Origin: Edolisoma coerulescens
Taxonomy: Eukaryota > Chordata > Aves > Passeriformes > Campephagidae
Direction: 5' to 3'
NCBI GenBank assembly: GCA_013397115.1
Contig: VWZW01004624.1
Coordinates: 625,440-689,439, forward strand
Length of the DNA stretch: 64,000 nucleotides
The position numbers and the translations under genes were made by a program. Shown here one piece after another: positions 28,583 to 42,100 of the stretch (position 1 is its first letter; each line of letters starts with the position of its first letter). The notes under the pieces are model-generated. The model ran no database searches. It worked only from the letters and a program-made list of their open reading frames with translations, and was not told the origin of the DNA.

Positions 28583-28630
28583 GGAAAGAAAAAAAAAAAA
28601 AGAGGGGGGAGGAGGGAGGGGTGGAACGGG
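28583..28630 (+). repeat. Polypurine tract with canonical G-quadruplex motif
   Basis: A run of A (about 14) leads into AG-rich sequence. From 28,604 to 28,630 there are four G triplets at 28,604-28,606, 28,614-28,616, 28,618-28,620 and 28,628-28,630, with loops of 7, 1 and 7 bases. This fits the usual G3N1-7 quadruplex pattern on the + strand. No gene start is recognisable nearby. Confidence 0.75.
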
Positions 28631-31600
28631 ACCAGGCCAGCAAGCCAAAGCTATTTTCCAGCAGATGGTGCAACAGGGAACTGAAAACACTTGGCAGTAG
28701 CAAATGGTTTTCTGAGTTTTACCAACCAGTTCAGATACCTTCTTCAGAATTGCCCTGGCAGCAGTCTAAGAGTTCAGATTTCTTGGTGAAGTCACTTAAG
28801 TTACAGACAAAGGCTTGAGTTATGGGAAGAAGTTCAGGTCATCTGCCCCTCGCATGTTTACACATAATCATTCAGGTGCAAACAAGAGCTATTAACACAG
28901 GAAGAATTACATCCCTTGCAAACACATTCAAACTGTCAGAGAGCCAAAATAATGCAACAAGAGCTATAAACGCTAATGTGAAAGGTCAAGGGCAAGAAAG
29001 CAATTTCCTTTTTCAGAAGTTTAGGACTCCAGTCATACAGTCAAATATCAGCCAAACATCTTGACTGTTTTTTTCTTTTATCCAGATGGGATCATTAATC
29101 TTTTTTTAAGATCTGAAAGCAGTGAACAGCCCAAGAATCAGCCAACATATACCTCAGCAATTAACAGTAATTTGTACTAAGTCAAGAGGTGTGATGAACT
29201 TAAAGACTGTGACCATTTCCAGCTCAAGCAGTTTTACATCAAGAGGTGCAAGGAAAACTCCTGAAAGAGCAATAGGATAGTGTTGATCTCTTACTGTATG
29301 AAACACTGTTAAACAGTATTTTTTCCAAGTGGCTGGCAAATCATTGTTGTGCAGAGACGCTGCACCTCACACAGCAATGATTCCACCTTGTTCTTAGCTG
29401 GTTTTGCAGATATCCCAACAAACTAATGTCTCATTGAAAAGCCAGGACAATTTTATAGTTAGCTGAAGATAAGGAGAAGCAGTCTCAAAACTGCTAATAG
29501 AAGCAGAGCTGTCAATTGCCAACTATTGCACCCAGAAATAGCAGTGACAAAAGCACTGCAGAAGAGAAAGAAGCAGCAATGTGTTTAGGGAGCCAACATA
29601 GCATGTGAAAGGCTAAATGAAAGAGCAGATAGAAGGTATAAACGGATGAGAATGAATCTTTTTGAAAAAGCATTTTTCCAATAAATTGTTTGCAACCTGA
29701 AGTGCAACTGGGAAGAGTGAGTCTCTCTCTCTCTCCACTTTAGCACAATCTTTATTCTCAGGACTGGGAGATTTCTTTCTGCAAAGGACTGTGCCACCTT
29801 GCTTTCTTTGGGTCATTTCTAACTGGGACAGGTCTCTGCAAGCCCCCCTTTATTACAGCATGTATGCAGATGCCACACAAGTGAAAATATTTAAAACACA
29901 GAATTCCTCCTTCTCTCTCTGTTTTGAACATCAATCTTAGGGCTGATTAATAAGAGCTGCATTCCCTGATTTCTATCTGAAAGCACTCAGGAGAAATTGA
30001 AGACTTAGATGGCATTCAGGCAAATGAAGTTATATTTGCAAGAGCTGCCATTTTCTCTGTCATGGAATGTTTGATGGAAGGACAGTTGTTATTTTATAGG
30101 CTGTTTTTAAGCCAACAATGACAAGTTATAAGACATAATTTTCAATATTTAGTTCCCAGAATTAAGATGATATTTACACTAAAGGATAGACAAAGATCCC
30201 ACCTAATCCCAGACAAGGGCCCTGCTGTCTGTGGTAACCTCCTTTGCCACAGTTTCTCTGACTGCAAAATTTAACAGTGGTGGTGATATTGGTAAATCAC
30301 AGCCCACTGAAAAGAGGGTACTAGAATTAGATGTTATTGCATTATAGAATCTAAAACTAAGCATACAATTGATCTTAAAAGATTGGGGGGATGGGGGAAT
30401 CAAATTTGCAAGGTTTGATTTTAGCGATATCAAAAGACATTTTTTTAATATAATTTAATAAATGGCTTTGGATTTAGATGAAGATCTACAGAACTCTATC
30501 ACCGCATGAGAAATAACAATAAATGACAGCTGATTCTAGTATTGTTACAGTTCACTAAAGTACAAAAATAAACTACCTTCAAAATAAGTAAGGTATTTAA
30601 AATTATGGAAAGCCCAAATATTTTTTAAATTGCTGTCAGTTTTGATAATTTGCCACCCTATAATTAAAAATATCATATCCCATATATTAGTCATTATATT
30701 AACCATGCTCATTCACGGATATACTAACTCCCCAGACAACAAACAGAGTGTTTTCCTGTTCTCCCAGTAAGTGCACTATGTTAAATTTCTTTGGCATGCT
30801 GTTTAACCCGAAAGATAGCTAAAAGTAGATATATTCATTTATTGAGAATACTATTTATACAGTATTATTTATATCAGTAAAAGCTGGGGGTATCTGGTCC
30901 AAATTTGATTTGCATTTGGATATGGGCCACAGCAATCAGAGCCAACAGCTGCTAGAGTGAGGTTAAGACTACTGAGCTTACGTTCTGTTCCCAGAAAAGT
31001 ACAAATAAACAAATAATGAAATACTATCTATAAGTTGTCATATGAACACAAAACTCAAAGATTAGTAAGAGTTTAAACAAGCCAATCTTAATTCTTTTTC
31101 CAATAGGGAAAGAAACCTAAAAAATAGGAACAATATAGTGATTACTGCATCCCATCTTGACAATACTTTCAACACTGCTTCTTGAAAAAGATTTTGGGAA
31201 ACAAGAACTAGAAAAAATATAATGAAAAGACATGTGGCAAGCTGGCTGGACTCTGGATCAAGTGAGAGTAGTTTATAACAAAATTTATTAGCCGGGGTTG
31301 TTCATACATCTGTCCTGGATCTGGTACAACTTAATTATTATCACAAGAGATAAAAGTAATAGTTAGACAATATATATGTTCCTTCTTGCCTGTCTGACTG
31401 AATGCACAGAAAGGAGAAAGAGCAAAGACAAACCTCTTTGGCTCTCAGTTTTTTGCACGGGAGACGGTGAATCAGTGCTCCAGGCTTTCATCTGGGCACC
31501 TCTCCCCACTTCAGGCCACAGGGTTGAAAAGCTTACCACAAATTGAACTGCCTTGCAGGAAGGTTGGAGGGTTCCTTTTCTTCTTTCAGTCTTTATGATT

Positions 31601-34600
31601 ATAAATGTTATAACAAAACTGCAACATATTAACCTTAGAGAAAAACAGTTAAGCAGCCCTGCCTAGCCAAAGGACAGATCTATTGAACAATGCTGTGTAC
31701 ACTTAAAAGCCTACAGTCATATTTTATTGTAAGACTAACATGACTTTTGACCAAATAATACCTTGTTCTCCAAACTCATGATACACTGCAAAATCTCTAT
31801 CCAGTTTATTAAACAGTAAAATATTTGAGTTATTTTGTATATTTCATATATTATTTTCAGAAAGGTGTTTTCAAACAAAGAGGTAAGAATCAGTTCCTTC
31901 TTCATTCAATTCAAGGCTCATTATTATTTATCTCTACCCTACTTAAAATTTTTCATTTGGTAGGAAAATGTCACTTCAAAACCTCTGTGCTGGAAATAAT
32001 GGCAGTCTGTACCTCCTCACAACATTTTATAACTGTCCCCATTGTACTTCCTCCCACTATAGACTGTGACACCTTCTCAGAGCTTTCAACTCACTTCGTT
32101 CAAACACTCATTCAAAAATTTACATATACATAAAAGAAAAAGTTAAGCCATAGGTAGACCAAGATAACACCAAATAGGATAGAAAATAATTTCTGTTGTG
32201 CTTTGTTTTTTTTTCATACCCATCTACTGTCTCTTGGCCTCAGTTTGGACTGCCTGCTCTTCAGATAACAGAATGAAAGTCTATTTTTATATATGCGTGT
32301 GTGTGCAAGGGTATATTATATATACACAAATTTTAAAACATTACTAAAGACTTTGAGATTTTCCATCAATTCTGAACTTTCTGAGCTCTCCTGCAATGCC
32401 TACTCCTAAAAGAACTTTTGTTCACCCAGCTCTCTCCATAGCAGCTTCTCTGCGATCCCTTATTGCACTGTGGCAGCCAAGAATATAAGGACAGGTCACA
32501 CTAAGCTGCCACCAAAGCTGCTGCAAGTAAGCGAGTTCTCCACTAGTACTCTGCCTGCAACAAAAAAGTAATTTCAGTCTCCTTAGTATTTGCTATGCAG
32601 GAATTAAAAAGGAAAGAAAAATGCATATGCTTAATTTTAGAGTGGTTTTCAATAGAGACAAAGCATTCAGAATGAATTTAAATTCAGAGTGTGAATGAAA
32701 AGACATTATCTAAGGGATAACCAAAACAATTATGACATTAAATTGACAAACACTACACCACTATCACCTCTTGAAGGAGTTCAATCATTTACCATTCAAT
32801 TTTTCTGTATGGTTGAAAATCCCAAGTGACAAGAGACATTAACAGCAATTCAGGCATACTTACAATTACAAACTAAGAGGACATTTCGTTTAAGTTATCT
32901 GAGCTGTATTCTTTGTAACCACATCGAAGGTCAAATCCTGCATTGATTTTCAATGTTAGAAGTTTTGTAAGAATAAAAACACAATTCAGAACAGAATTTC
33001 AAAGCTATCAATGCTGCAAAAGAAGTAATAAAAATTGATTGTTACAGATCAAGTAATTTTATGGGCATAATAGTAACTTAGAAGAAGTCTCACTCTTCTC
33101 TACAGTAAACCACTACTGTATACAAATTTCCGAACACACAGAGACAACTGACATCAGCTTGTTTTCCCGACAGCACGGTGACTTTACATTCATGGCTGTG
33201 CATTATCTTTCACTAGCTGCATCCTAAAAGCAATGACTGATTAGTCAAACGTAGGCTGTGCAATACAGAGATAAATAATTATATTTTGTAGGTCTAATAT
33301 GTTTAGTGTTTCACCTGAGACATTATCAGCAACAGTCCCTTTGATTTTAACAGGACTACGTAAGTAAAGAAAATCACAGACCTATTGGTGAGCAGGGATC
33401 ACAGATGGCCTTATTTCAGTTCTCAAAAAACCTACTGACTATAAAATGGGTAGACAACAGCTTTGCTTCTAATACAATGCTGTTATTCTTAGAGTTGATT
33501 CTACCAACACAGTGATGGTGGAGGTTTTGAAGAAACAGACACTTTCAACTAATGAAAAACAGATATCCAAGAACTAACTACCCACCAGAATCATCACTGC
33601 AAGATAAAGTTCTTGATTCTGCAGCTTTCCTCAGGTTTCCCCATACAGGTTCCTTTTTCATACCATATATTTAAGAAATTCAAATAGCTATGCAGAATAA
33701 AAGAATGTTCATTACTATGTGAAGGAAACACAGCAGGTAAAGAGCTGCCAGTGTCAAGGGCTTCTTTAAAACAGTAATATGTGATGGGATTTTGTTACTT
33801 CTATTTCAGTGGGTTTTTTAAGAGTAAGAAAAGTCTCAGACATACTTCATTTTCAAGTATAAAGGTACAAAAGAACTGGAGCATTATAACACTTTTTTTT
33901 TCCTGCTAATACACTACATTTTCACATACGATAAAAATTGACAAGACAGGTGCAGACAATGCAGGCTGCTATAGATTGCAGAGACACTGATCATTTCTAT
34001 AATTTTAGTCATCTCTGTGTGGTGCACTATGGTCTAGTGTTTACAGTACTCAGAGCTGGGTTTTTCCTTCTACTGACTGCTGGTGTGCCACTCCAGCTTG
34101 CTGTGCTTTCATGCCCTACACAGGAAGACACTGAAAGTTTGTTTCTTTGTAATTTACTAAATGTGTAAGTGTTGGACAGTGTCACGGACACAAAATCCAA
34201 CAATCAAAAAACTCTTTAAAGGCCTAGTGCAAAACTCCTAAAAGTCAATGTTTCTTCCTCATTATTTCAATTGTCTTTCAAACAGACGATAAATTATCTT
34301 GGAGTTTAACATGCAGCTGGGATGACACTAAAAACATAAGCCAAAAGCTTTTAGAAACAAAAAAACTTTAGGATTATTGTGTGCAATAAGAATAATGTGT
34401 CACTACAGGAATGCAGTTCTTCACTTGGAATATAATTTAGAATCTATTTCCATTTTATTAAAAAAATGGCATATTGTTTTCACGTAAAGAAAATTAACGT
34501 TAATTTTTGTCTTATACTTCTTTCAAAATATTTGCATTGCAAAGTTTTCAGAGTTTTACATTTGGAATCACACAAATAATGGCACCTGTTTTTTTCCCCA

Positions 34601-36575
34601 CAGATGAACAAAGGTACAGTAGAGAAATTATGTGGATCCAAAGGAAAAGAGGGAAGCAATCATTCTAAGTGTTTCAAAATGCTTTAAAGCTTTGTGGATT
34701 CAAGATAAGGCCCAAACCATTTTTTTTTTTTTCCTGTTTGCTTGGCCTCTTATTCTCTCCTTTACTGACTTCCCTTGAGACAAAGCATGATTATGTGCTA
34801 GCCCTGCAACAACACTGCTGAACATTAAAAAGATTGTAAGCATGATAATGCAGGTGACTGCAGACTATAAATGAAAGAACTTTCTTATAGAGTTAGAAAA
34901 AAAATTATCAAAGAGGTATTTACCCATGAAATTGTTCCTCCTATTTTCCTTTTCTCCATTCAAGCCTGTAGGGCTGATTGGCACAGGGATTCATTATTAC
35001 TCAGTTTCTGATAAAAGACATCATGCTACTTGAAGGCAACATAGTACAGTTGGTTTATATCAGGCATAAAACTGATCTTTTAATTTGACATTTGCAGTGC
35101 TGTCCTTATTATCATGTGTGAACAGTCTAAAGAAATCAAATACACCATGTGGGTAATTTTGTGCTTTTGCTTGAAACTCTTTTAAAAGCTCATACGGAAA
35201 CTTAAAGATGGAAAGAGATGACAGACCTTACTTTGGAGACAGACTCAACTTAATAATTAAAAACAAACATTAAGTACAAACTTCACTGTAAAATCATTAA
35301 GGGAAAAGGATTACATTACTAAGTAACAAAATTTGCCTTAAAAATGCAAATATTGTGTTGGATAGATCTCTTTTTGGTATAAATCAAGCTTTTTTGATTG
35401 CAATGCATATAAAATAAGGTACCTGGTTAAGAGGAAAAGCACAATTATACTGTGAGACAAAGACCCCCAAAGTCCACAACTTTGTTGTGAATGCTCATGC
35501 AGAGTCCCAAAACCAGAACTTGATCTCTTCTGTGGATCTTACTGCCTTCTGCAAGGTCAATAACTCAGGGATTTTGTAATCTAAGTAAACCATCCAGATT
35601 TTTGTATTTAACAGCTTGCTATGAACCTTTCTGCAAAATTCTTTAGGTATTGACAGCATCACACGAATTGGGTTAAAAAACATAACTTACACACTACAAG
35701 GGAAAAAAAGCCCAACTCATTTCAGCCATATAATCATTCCCTAATCACCTCCCCAAGGCTGGACTAAGCTCTCATGTAGTCTCCATTCTGCCATTTCTTC
35801 TCAAGTTCAAGGGTCTTATTCTCACCTTGTAGGAACCCAGTTTTTCTACCTCACCCTTTTTAACCCTTCTCTGTGAAGGGTACTGTTTCTTCAGATGCTT
35901 TATTCTTTTTTTGTTGGGAAAATTAAAACCGAAAGAAAAATAAGAAAATTCACGTACCTTTTAATGATATAATGTGGCTGTGGGGTTTTTCTGTAGTATT
36001 TAACGCAATAAAATTACCCTTGTAATCATTCTGTTGGGCCTTTGACCGCTTCAGAGCCATGAGCTGATGTTTTCCGAAAACTTTTCATAAGAGGCTTGTC
36101 TAAGCTGAAGGACCAAAAGAAGGATTTTCCAAGGGGTTGGTGAGAATCCTCACCAACTATGCACAAAACCAAGACCTAGGTTCCCCCTTTTGTCTGTCAA
36201 AACAGACTTGTGTAAGCAGGTAAAGTAGAGAAACATGCTCTGGTAAGTCCTTTAGTTTGTACTCCTAAAGAACCACAGCCTTAGGCACAATATGAAGAGC
36301 TATCCCATAATTAATGTGGAAACAAATCTCTGCCATCACTTCTTTCAGTATGTTTTATATACATCTGTACATAGACACACAAGATTATTCACCTGATATG
36401 TTTATTTGCTCTCAGATAAATTAACTTGATCAGTCATTTTTTAAGTCAGTCACAGTATATTTCAGATGTTGCCCCATATACATTTTTACCCCAATAAGAA
36501 ATATTATATGAGGTATGAATTCCATCCTTTTGAACATGGATTATGATCCTCTCAGAAATGTGGACGAAAACCAAG
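28631..36575. other. Unique noncoding sequence, no gene seen
   Basis: AT-rich sequence with simple-repeat traces: (TC)n at 29,721-29,735, a TG/TA mixed run at about 32,288-32,328 and 13 T at 34,720-34,732. Open frames are about 100 codons or less, with no recognisable protein. No CpG cluster or transposon end was seen. Confidence 0.55.
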
Positions 36576-36606
36576 ATGATCCAGCAAACCAATGATCCAG
36601 CAAACA
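36576..36606. repeat. Two-copy 16-bp tandem duplication
   Basis: ATGATCCAGCAAACCA at 36,576-36,591 is followed at once by ATGATCCAGCAAACA at 36,592-36,606. It is a direct local duplication with near identity, most likely replication slippage. Confidence 0.85.
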
Positions 36607-38404
36607 GATCTGTAGAATCAAAGGCACTGAATGCTGTATGTACACAAAAATATGCCCAAGCTGATCTAATTGCAAAACTTAGTATTAAAAACCACTTCTT
36701 CAATAACACAGTTCTTTAATAACAGATATTGTTCATTTGATACATCTACCTACTTTAATCCAGATGAAAGAATCAATCTACACTTTCAGATAAGTTGACT
36801 TGAGAGTATTGACATTAGGGAAAACTAAAAAAACTGCCAATTCGGGAAGCTGAAAATATCAGCCAGGGAAACAGGAATTAGGGAATCTTTTCCCAAAAGG
36901 CTCATCTCATGGGATGACAGTATACACGCACCACAGTTTCTACTCTAGTCAACTCTGCATCAAGCTCTGTGCTGAGCGCATCTACTAGAAACACATCCAA
37001 TGTTGACTGGGAGATTGCAAGAGGCAGACACCCACTACAGACTTAGGTACACTGTTCTACTGATTAATTGCTCTCACTTTAAAAGTTCACCTCTATTCTT
37101 AAGCTTATTTATCTTGCCTGAGCTTCTAGCCTTTTTGTACTGGATAAAATAACAAGTTAGGAGAATACACAGACACAATACAGGAGAGCCACAGGGAAAA
37201 GCAAATAACTAGGAACACTATTTACTTCACTTTGCAGCTCGTAGTTCCAGGCTTTCCTCGAAATTATCATCATTGAAAAGAACACTACACACCCAGATAC
37301 CTTCACAGTCCCGGAACCTGCTGACAAAACTTCTACCTTCATTCCCCTGCTGTATTTCTTCAGATGTTCAGTACACTTCTTCCCAGCTCTTAAAAGAGGA
37401 ATTGCAAGAAAAAGTACCTAAATCATGCCAAGGGAATGACCTGACACAGACCAGTACCTGGTGCTGCTCTCTTTTGCTCATTTCCCTGAGTAGTCTTTAC
37501 TTAAGGAAAAACACTGTCTCCCACTCAGACTGAGTACACTTTGGGGCCCAGTTGGGTCTGCACTGCTATGCTCTGAAAACCTCCCACATCCAGCTTGCTG
37601 CTCCCAACCTATTGCAACCCAATCAATAATACCAGAGTTACAGTTCAAGAGAGATCGAAATTCTGAGGAAGAAAACAACAACAAATTTGCTAGCTTGTCA
37701 AAATAAAGTGTTACAGTGATAGTATAACACAGACTATGCCCATCTACAAATATGTCTTTTGCTATCTTTGGTGCTTCAGAGATTCATGAATTACTGAGAT
37801 CTTGCTTGCCTTATGGAGTTTGATTTGTTTGCTGCCTGACAGGTTAGGAATGGCAGTTCACTGTTATGAAGCGAGCCCTTTAGATCTGCACTAGGAAGTG
37901 AAGTGACAAAGCACTAGCTATAGTCATGCAAGGAGGTGACTGGAGGAGACTACCCCAGTGACAAATCAAAGCAGCAGTTGTGAAAGAAGCACAGGGAGGC
38001 TGCAGGAGGGAACAGTTCACTTGTCACTTCTGTACTAAATAACACGACCTTTACAACCCCATGTGTGTTCTCTTCAGAAAACAGAAAAAGGAGAAACAGC
38101 TGAGGGACTCTGCCAGCAGATTTCTGCCTGTTTTGGATGCCAGAATAAACGTGCAGCCAGAAGGAATTTGGTAAAGGATGCATAACTTAAATCTATACAA
38201 TATGATGCAATATTCCAAGGTGCCAATAAATGAAAGAATTCGGGTGTCAGGACTGTGCAGTGCTGTGGCTCAGCCAAATTAACTACACTTAACAGTGATG
38301 GAGTACGGCACCAAAAAAAGCCATACAAGTACTCCAGAGCTAATTCATGTATACTGACACCACATTATTTTGTAGCTTAGCAATATAACCATAGAACTTG
38401 TAAT

Positions 38405-38423
38405 TAAATAAATAAATAAATAA
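38405..38423. repeat. (TAAA)n microsatellite
   Basis: Nearly five perfect TAAA units in a row. Confidence 0.9.
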
Positions 38424-39176
38424 TATCCACACAAAAGAAACTACGATACTGAAATATTAAGCTATAAGAAAATACCTTAGTGTGTTACACCAACAACCAG
38501 AAAAATAATTCTGCATGCACTGAACAGCACTGAACTGAGAAATAGAGCCTCAGTATGTTTTGTGACAAGAATGAATCAAAATAAAGCATTCCAGTCTGCA
38601 GAAACCAAGTGCACATTGTTTTTAAAATTCATTAAGAGGCATCTGAGGTATTAACAGTCTCCATGGCGGCTTCTGAACAGGCTGCAAATTAACATGCTCT
38701 GACAACTTAGCTCCTTACCTATTTGAATTCTTCATTGACTGGTTGAATTGTTAAGAGCTAGAGTTCTATCCTGTCTTCATTTTCCAATTATTCTAATATC
38801 TCTTTCTGATCTTTTACTCCTCTGACACAAATGGATTAGTACTATTATACCTGTCATTTTCCAGACAACTATGGAATCTATTTAAGGGCATAAACACATG
38901 CATTACGACTGTATGTACACATGCACTTAGAAGATACATGTATGTTTTAGTAGCACGTTACCAAGATCTACCAGAAGCATTCAAAAGTCAGGAATTTACT
39001 CGGCTACTAAGAGATTGCAGATCCTCACAAATGAGAGAAATTTCAAGATGGGGGGTTGGGGCTATGAAAAGGACACAGAGCAAAAGCCACATCCTACACT
39101 AGGTTTTTGCCCAGAAGGAATACAGAATTCTTCAAAAAAGAACCAACAAGTAGTTAAACCGGGGAAAAAAAGGAAA

Positions 39177-39194
39177 ACACACACACACACACAC
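39177..39194. repeat. (AC)9 microsatellite
   Basis: Nine perfect AC dinucleotides immediately after an A-rich stretch. Potentially length-variable between individuals. Confidence 0.95.
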
Positions 39195-42100
39195 AACAAT
39201 TCTCAGAAACAGCTGCACAGCTATGAGATAATCCAAAAGGACTCTGCACAAGGCAGAGACTTCAAACAGAAAATATGAGTCTAAACAGTTAATATTTGGT
39301 AAAGCTGTAAGCAGCTGAAGACAAAAGCCTACAATGGGAAGTGTCAGGCATCTTAATAGGCAGCAATATAAGCACCACCTATAATAAATGAGGGAGGGAC
39401 AGAAAAAGTGTATAAATAAATTAACTATAGCCTAGAAACCTCAAACAAGTGTCTCGCTTTGCTGAAAATAAGATTTTTCTTACTAACAAGTACAGGATTT
39501 TTATATGACATATTGAGAAGTATATTTCTTTGTGATGCTGGTCTATCTCAGAGGTATCATAAGTATAGAACCATGTAATGTGGCTGTTACTATGGAAACA
39601 ACTCCTTTTCTAAGGAAAATCAGAAGGTATAAGTCAAGTAAAATCCCAAATAATTTCTTGTGACATTGGTTGGACACCTTGTTAAACTGCACCCTTAGCT
39701 TACTGCATTCCCATTTCTGTCAGTTCTTTCCTATCTCTACAGTCTCACGTAGAAACAAGCAATACTAATTCTTCCCCACATTAATTGAAGTAATATATCC
39801 TGAGTATGTAGCACAAATTTCTTCACCTCAGAAGTAAATGCAGAACAGTTGAAGATAGGCTATGAGGATATCTTTGCTAAAAGATGTGCCTTCTTCACAC
39901 AAGAATCTGCCTCACTAAGGCAGAACTTTCCACCTTCCATTCTAATCAAAGAAAAAATGGCCAAAATAAAACATCATGTCAATTATACAGCAATTTCTTT
40001 ATTTTTCTTCCATAAATAAAAAGAACTCTATGCAGTTAGACAAGTCACTACAGTAAGTGCAACACTCAGGAAAACAGAAAACAAAGATTTTGAGGATGAA
40101 TTGCTGAGGGTTACCACTACAAATTTGTCTCTCTCCTAAATGTTTAAGGACATTAGTTGCTAATAACCCCTTGACTCTTACTTGTCCCCTTCCAAGAACT
40201 AAGTCTCAAATGTCTGTAAAGTCTCTCCCTGATAATTAACTGTGAATAAAAGCTAAAATGCTTAACCTCTCTTTCAGCAATATTATCTGAGCCTGGACTA
40301 CGGACTACCAAATATTCTTCCCTTATTCAATTTACCAACTGATTTTATCAGCTCTCCATTTCCAAACCTAGTTTTTCTTCACTAAGGTCAGTGCCAGTGT
40401 AAATCTGCTCCTTACTGCCTGTCTTCAATTAAGAACAGGCTCATCACACTTCCTGCAAAAAATTTTGGGTTTACAAATCCTAATAACTTTTCTCTTTCTC
40501 ACTATTACTTAAGCACATACAGACTTTTCACTACAAAAGGTGACAATTCAGGGTGACATGACAATGCTTGACACAGAGAAGCAAAACAAATTTCAGGGAA
40601 ATAAAAATAAACTACACTTTTTATGTGGTTCTAACATTAAAGATATTAAAATCCATAGATAGGGACCCAACTGTCCCCTTTCCCACTACGTCTGTAAACA
40701 CACAGCCCTTACATTCAGTGAATGTAACAGGGGAAATTGAAACCTGAACTCTACCCACAGCCAATATAGTCTACATTAGCCTTTTATCTGAATGAACAAC
40801 ACCTCACCCAATGCCTCTGTGATCCAGAAAGGGAAAAGATTAAGAAATTACAGGGAATTTCAAATTCATTGCTGTCTCTCTCAGTGGAAAACAAAGCATG
40901 AGCACTGCCTCTTTTCTGAATACTTTTCCTCAGTATAAAGGCTTTGCTCAGCCAACTGGGGGACGCAGACTCTCCCCATATGGTTTTGGGGACCAGTTGC
41001 AACATCCAGAGTCTGTTACTGCTCAGTACCTGGAAAGCTCCTTACATGATATCGGCATGCTAAAGAAAAAAAAAAGAAAGTGGCTGAGAAAATTTGAATA
41101 ATACATAAGTTGAAAGACATTGTCATCTGCTAGAAACTGCACAAACAGAGAAAGGGGCTTCAGTAATTCATCGAATATGCTGCTCGCCATGAATTATTCA
41201 CTTAGTTTTACTACTAAGGCTTCCATGTGCTTCAAGCCACACAAGTGTGATAGGGAGATAGCAACCTGGGAATCAGGGTTGTGAAGGTCTTGCCTGCTCT
41301 TATATTTTCCAAGAGAGGAAATGAAGTTAGAATAATTATATTTTTCTACTTTTATCTTGGCTATTAATCTCTTGGCTGGATTACTGAGGGATGCAGTATC
41401 TCTGCTTTGCCCTTTCAATGCCCATTTCCTTTATAAGTCGCTAAGGGGAATTCTTCCTTTCAGCTGTACTTTTCCCCTTTGTGAATAGTCTCTAATGATC
41501 AGAGAAGTCGAGAAGTGAGCTGAAGAGCCTGTGGATGAGAAGACTTGTTTTCAGGATGGTACCCATTTTCATGAAAGCAAGCAATCCAAAGAGAAAAAGC
41601 TTCAAGAGAAGTTTGATGATAATATAATAAAGAAGGGAGAAAAGAAGTAGGAGAAGAAATGAGAGCCACCTAAGGAACAGCATGAAATAACCATTAAGAT
41701 GCAAACAGCTTAAATGTAGAATCCCTTCTCCTTGAGTTCTTTTTTAAATGGAGCAGAAGTTCCAAAATGCATCAGGATCATAAAGAAAAACTCAAATCAT
41801 GTTATTCTGAGAAAAGACACTGCTGTGTTTGCCAGATCTGCAGACAGTCAAAAAAAAAAAAATCTCAGAGAAAATAGAGTTCCTTCCTTAAGTCCCTGTA
41901 GGGTTGCAGAAGGCAGCCTGCATTCTTGAACAGATCTGCAGGTAAATACAGTCCCTTTAATGACTGACAACAGCCCAGGAACAAGCAGACTATTCCATTT
42001 AGTGAAGCATTAATTCCATTTGCTGGAGCTCTAGAAAACAAGCTCAGTGAAATACACTGTGAATGTCAAACACCCTCATGGCTTGAAGAAAAACTCACTA

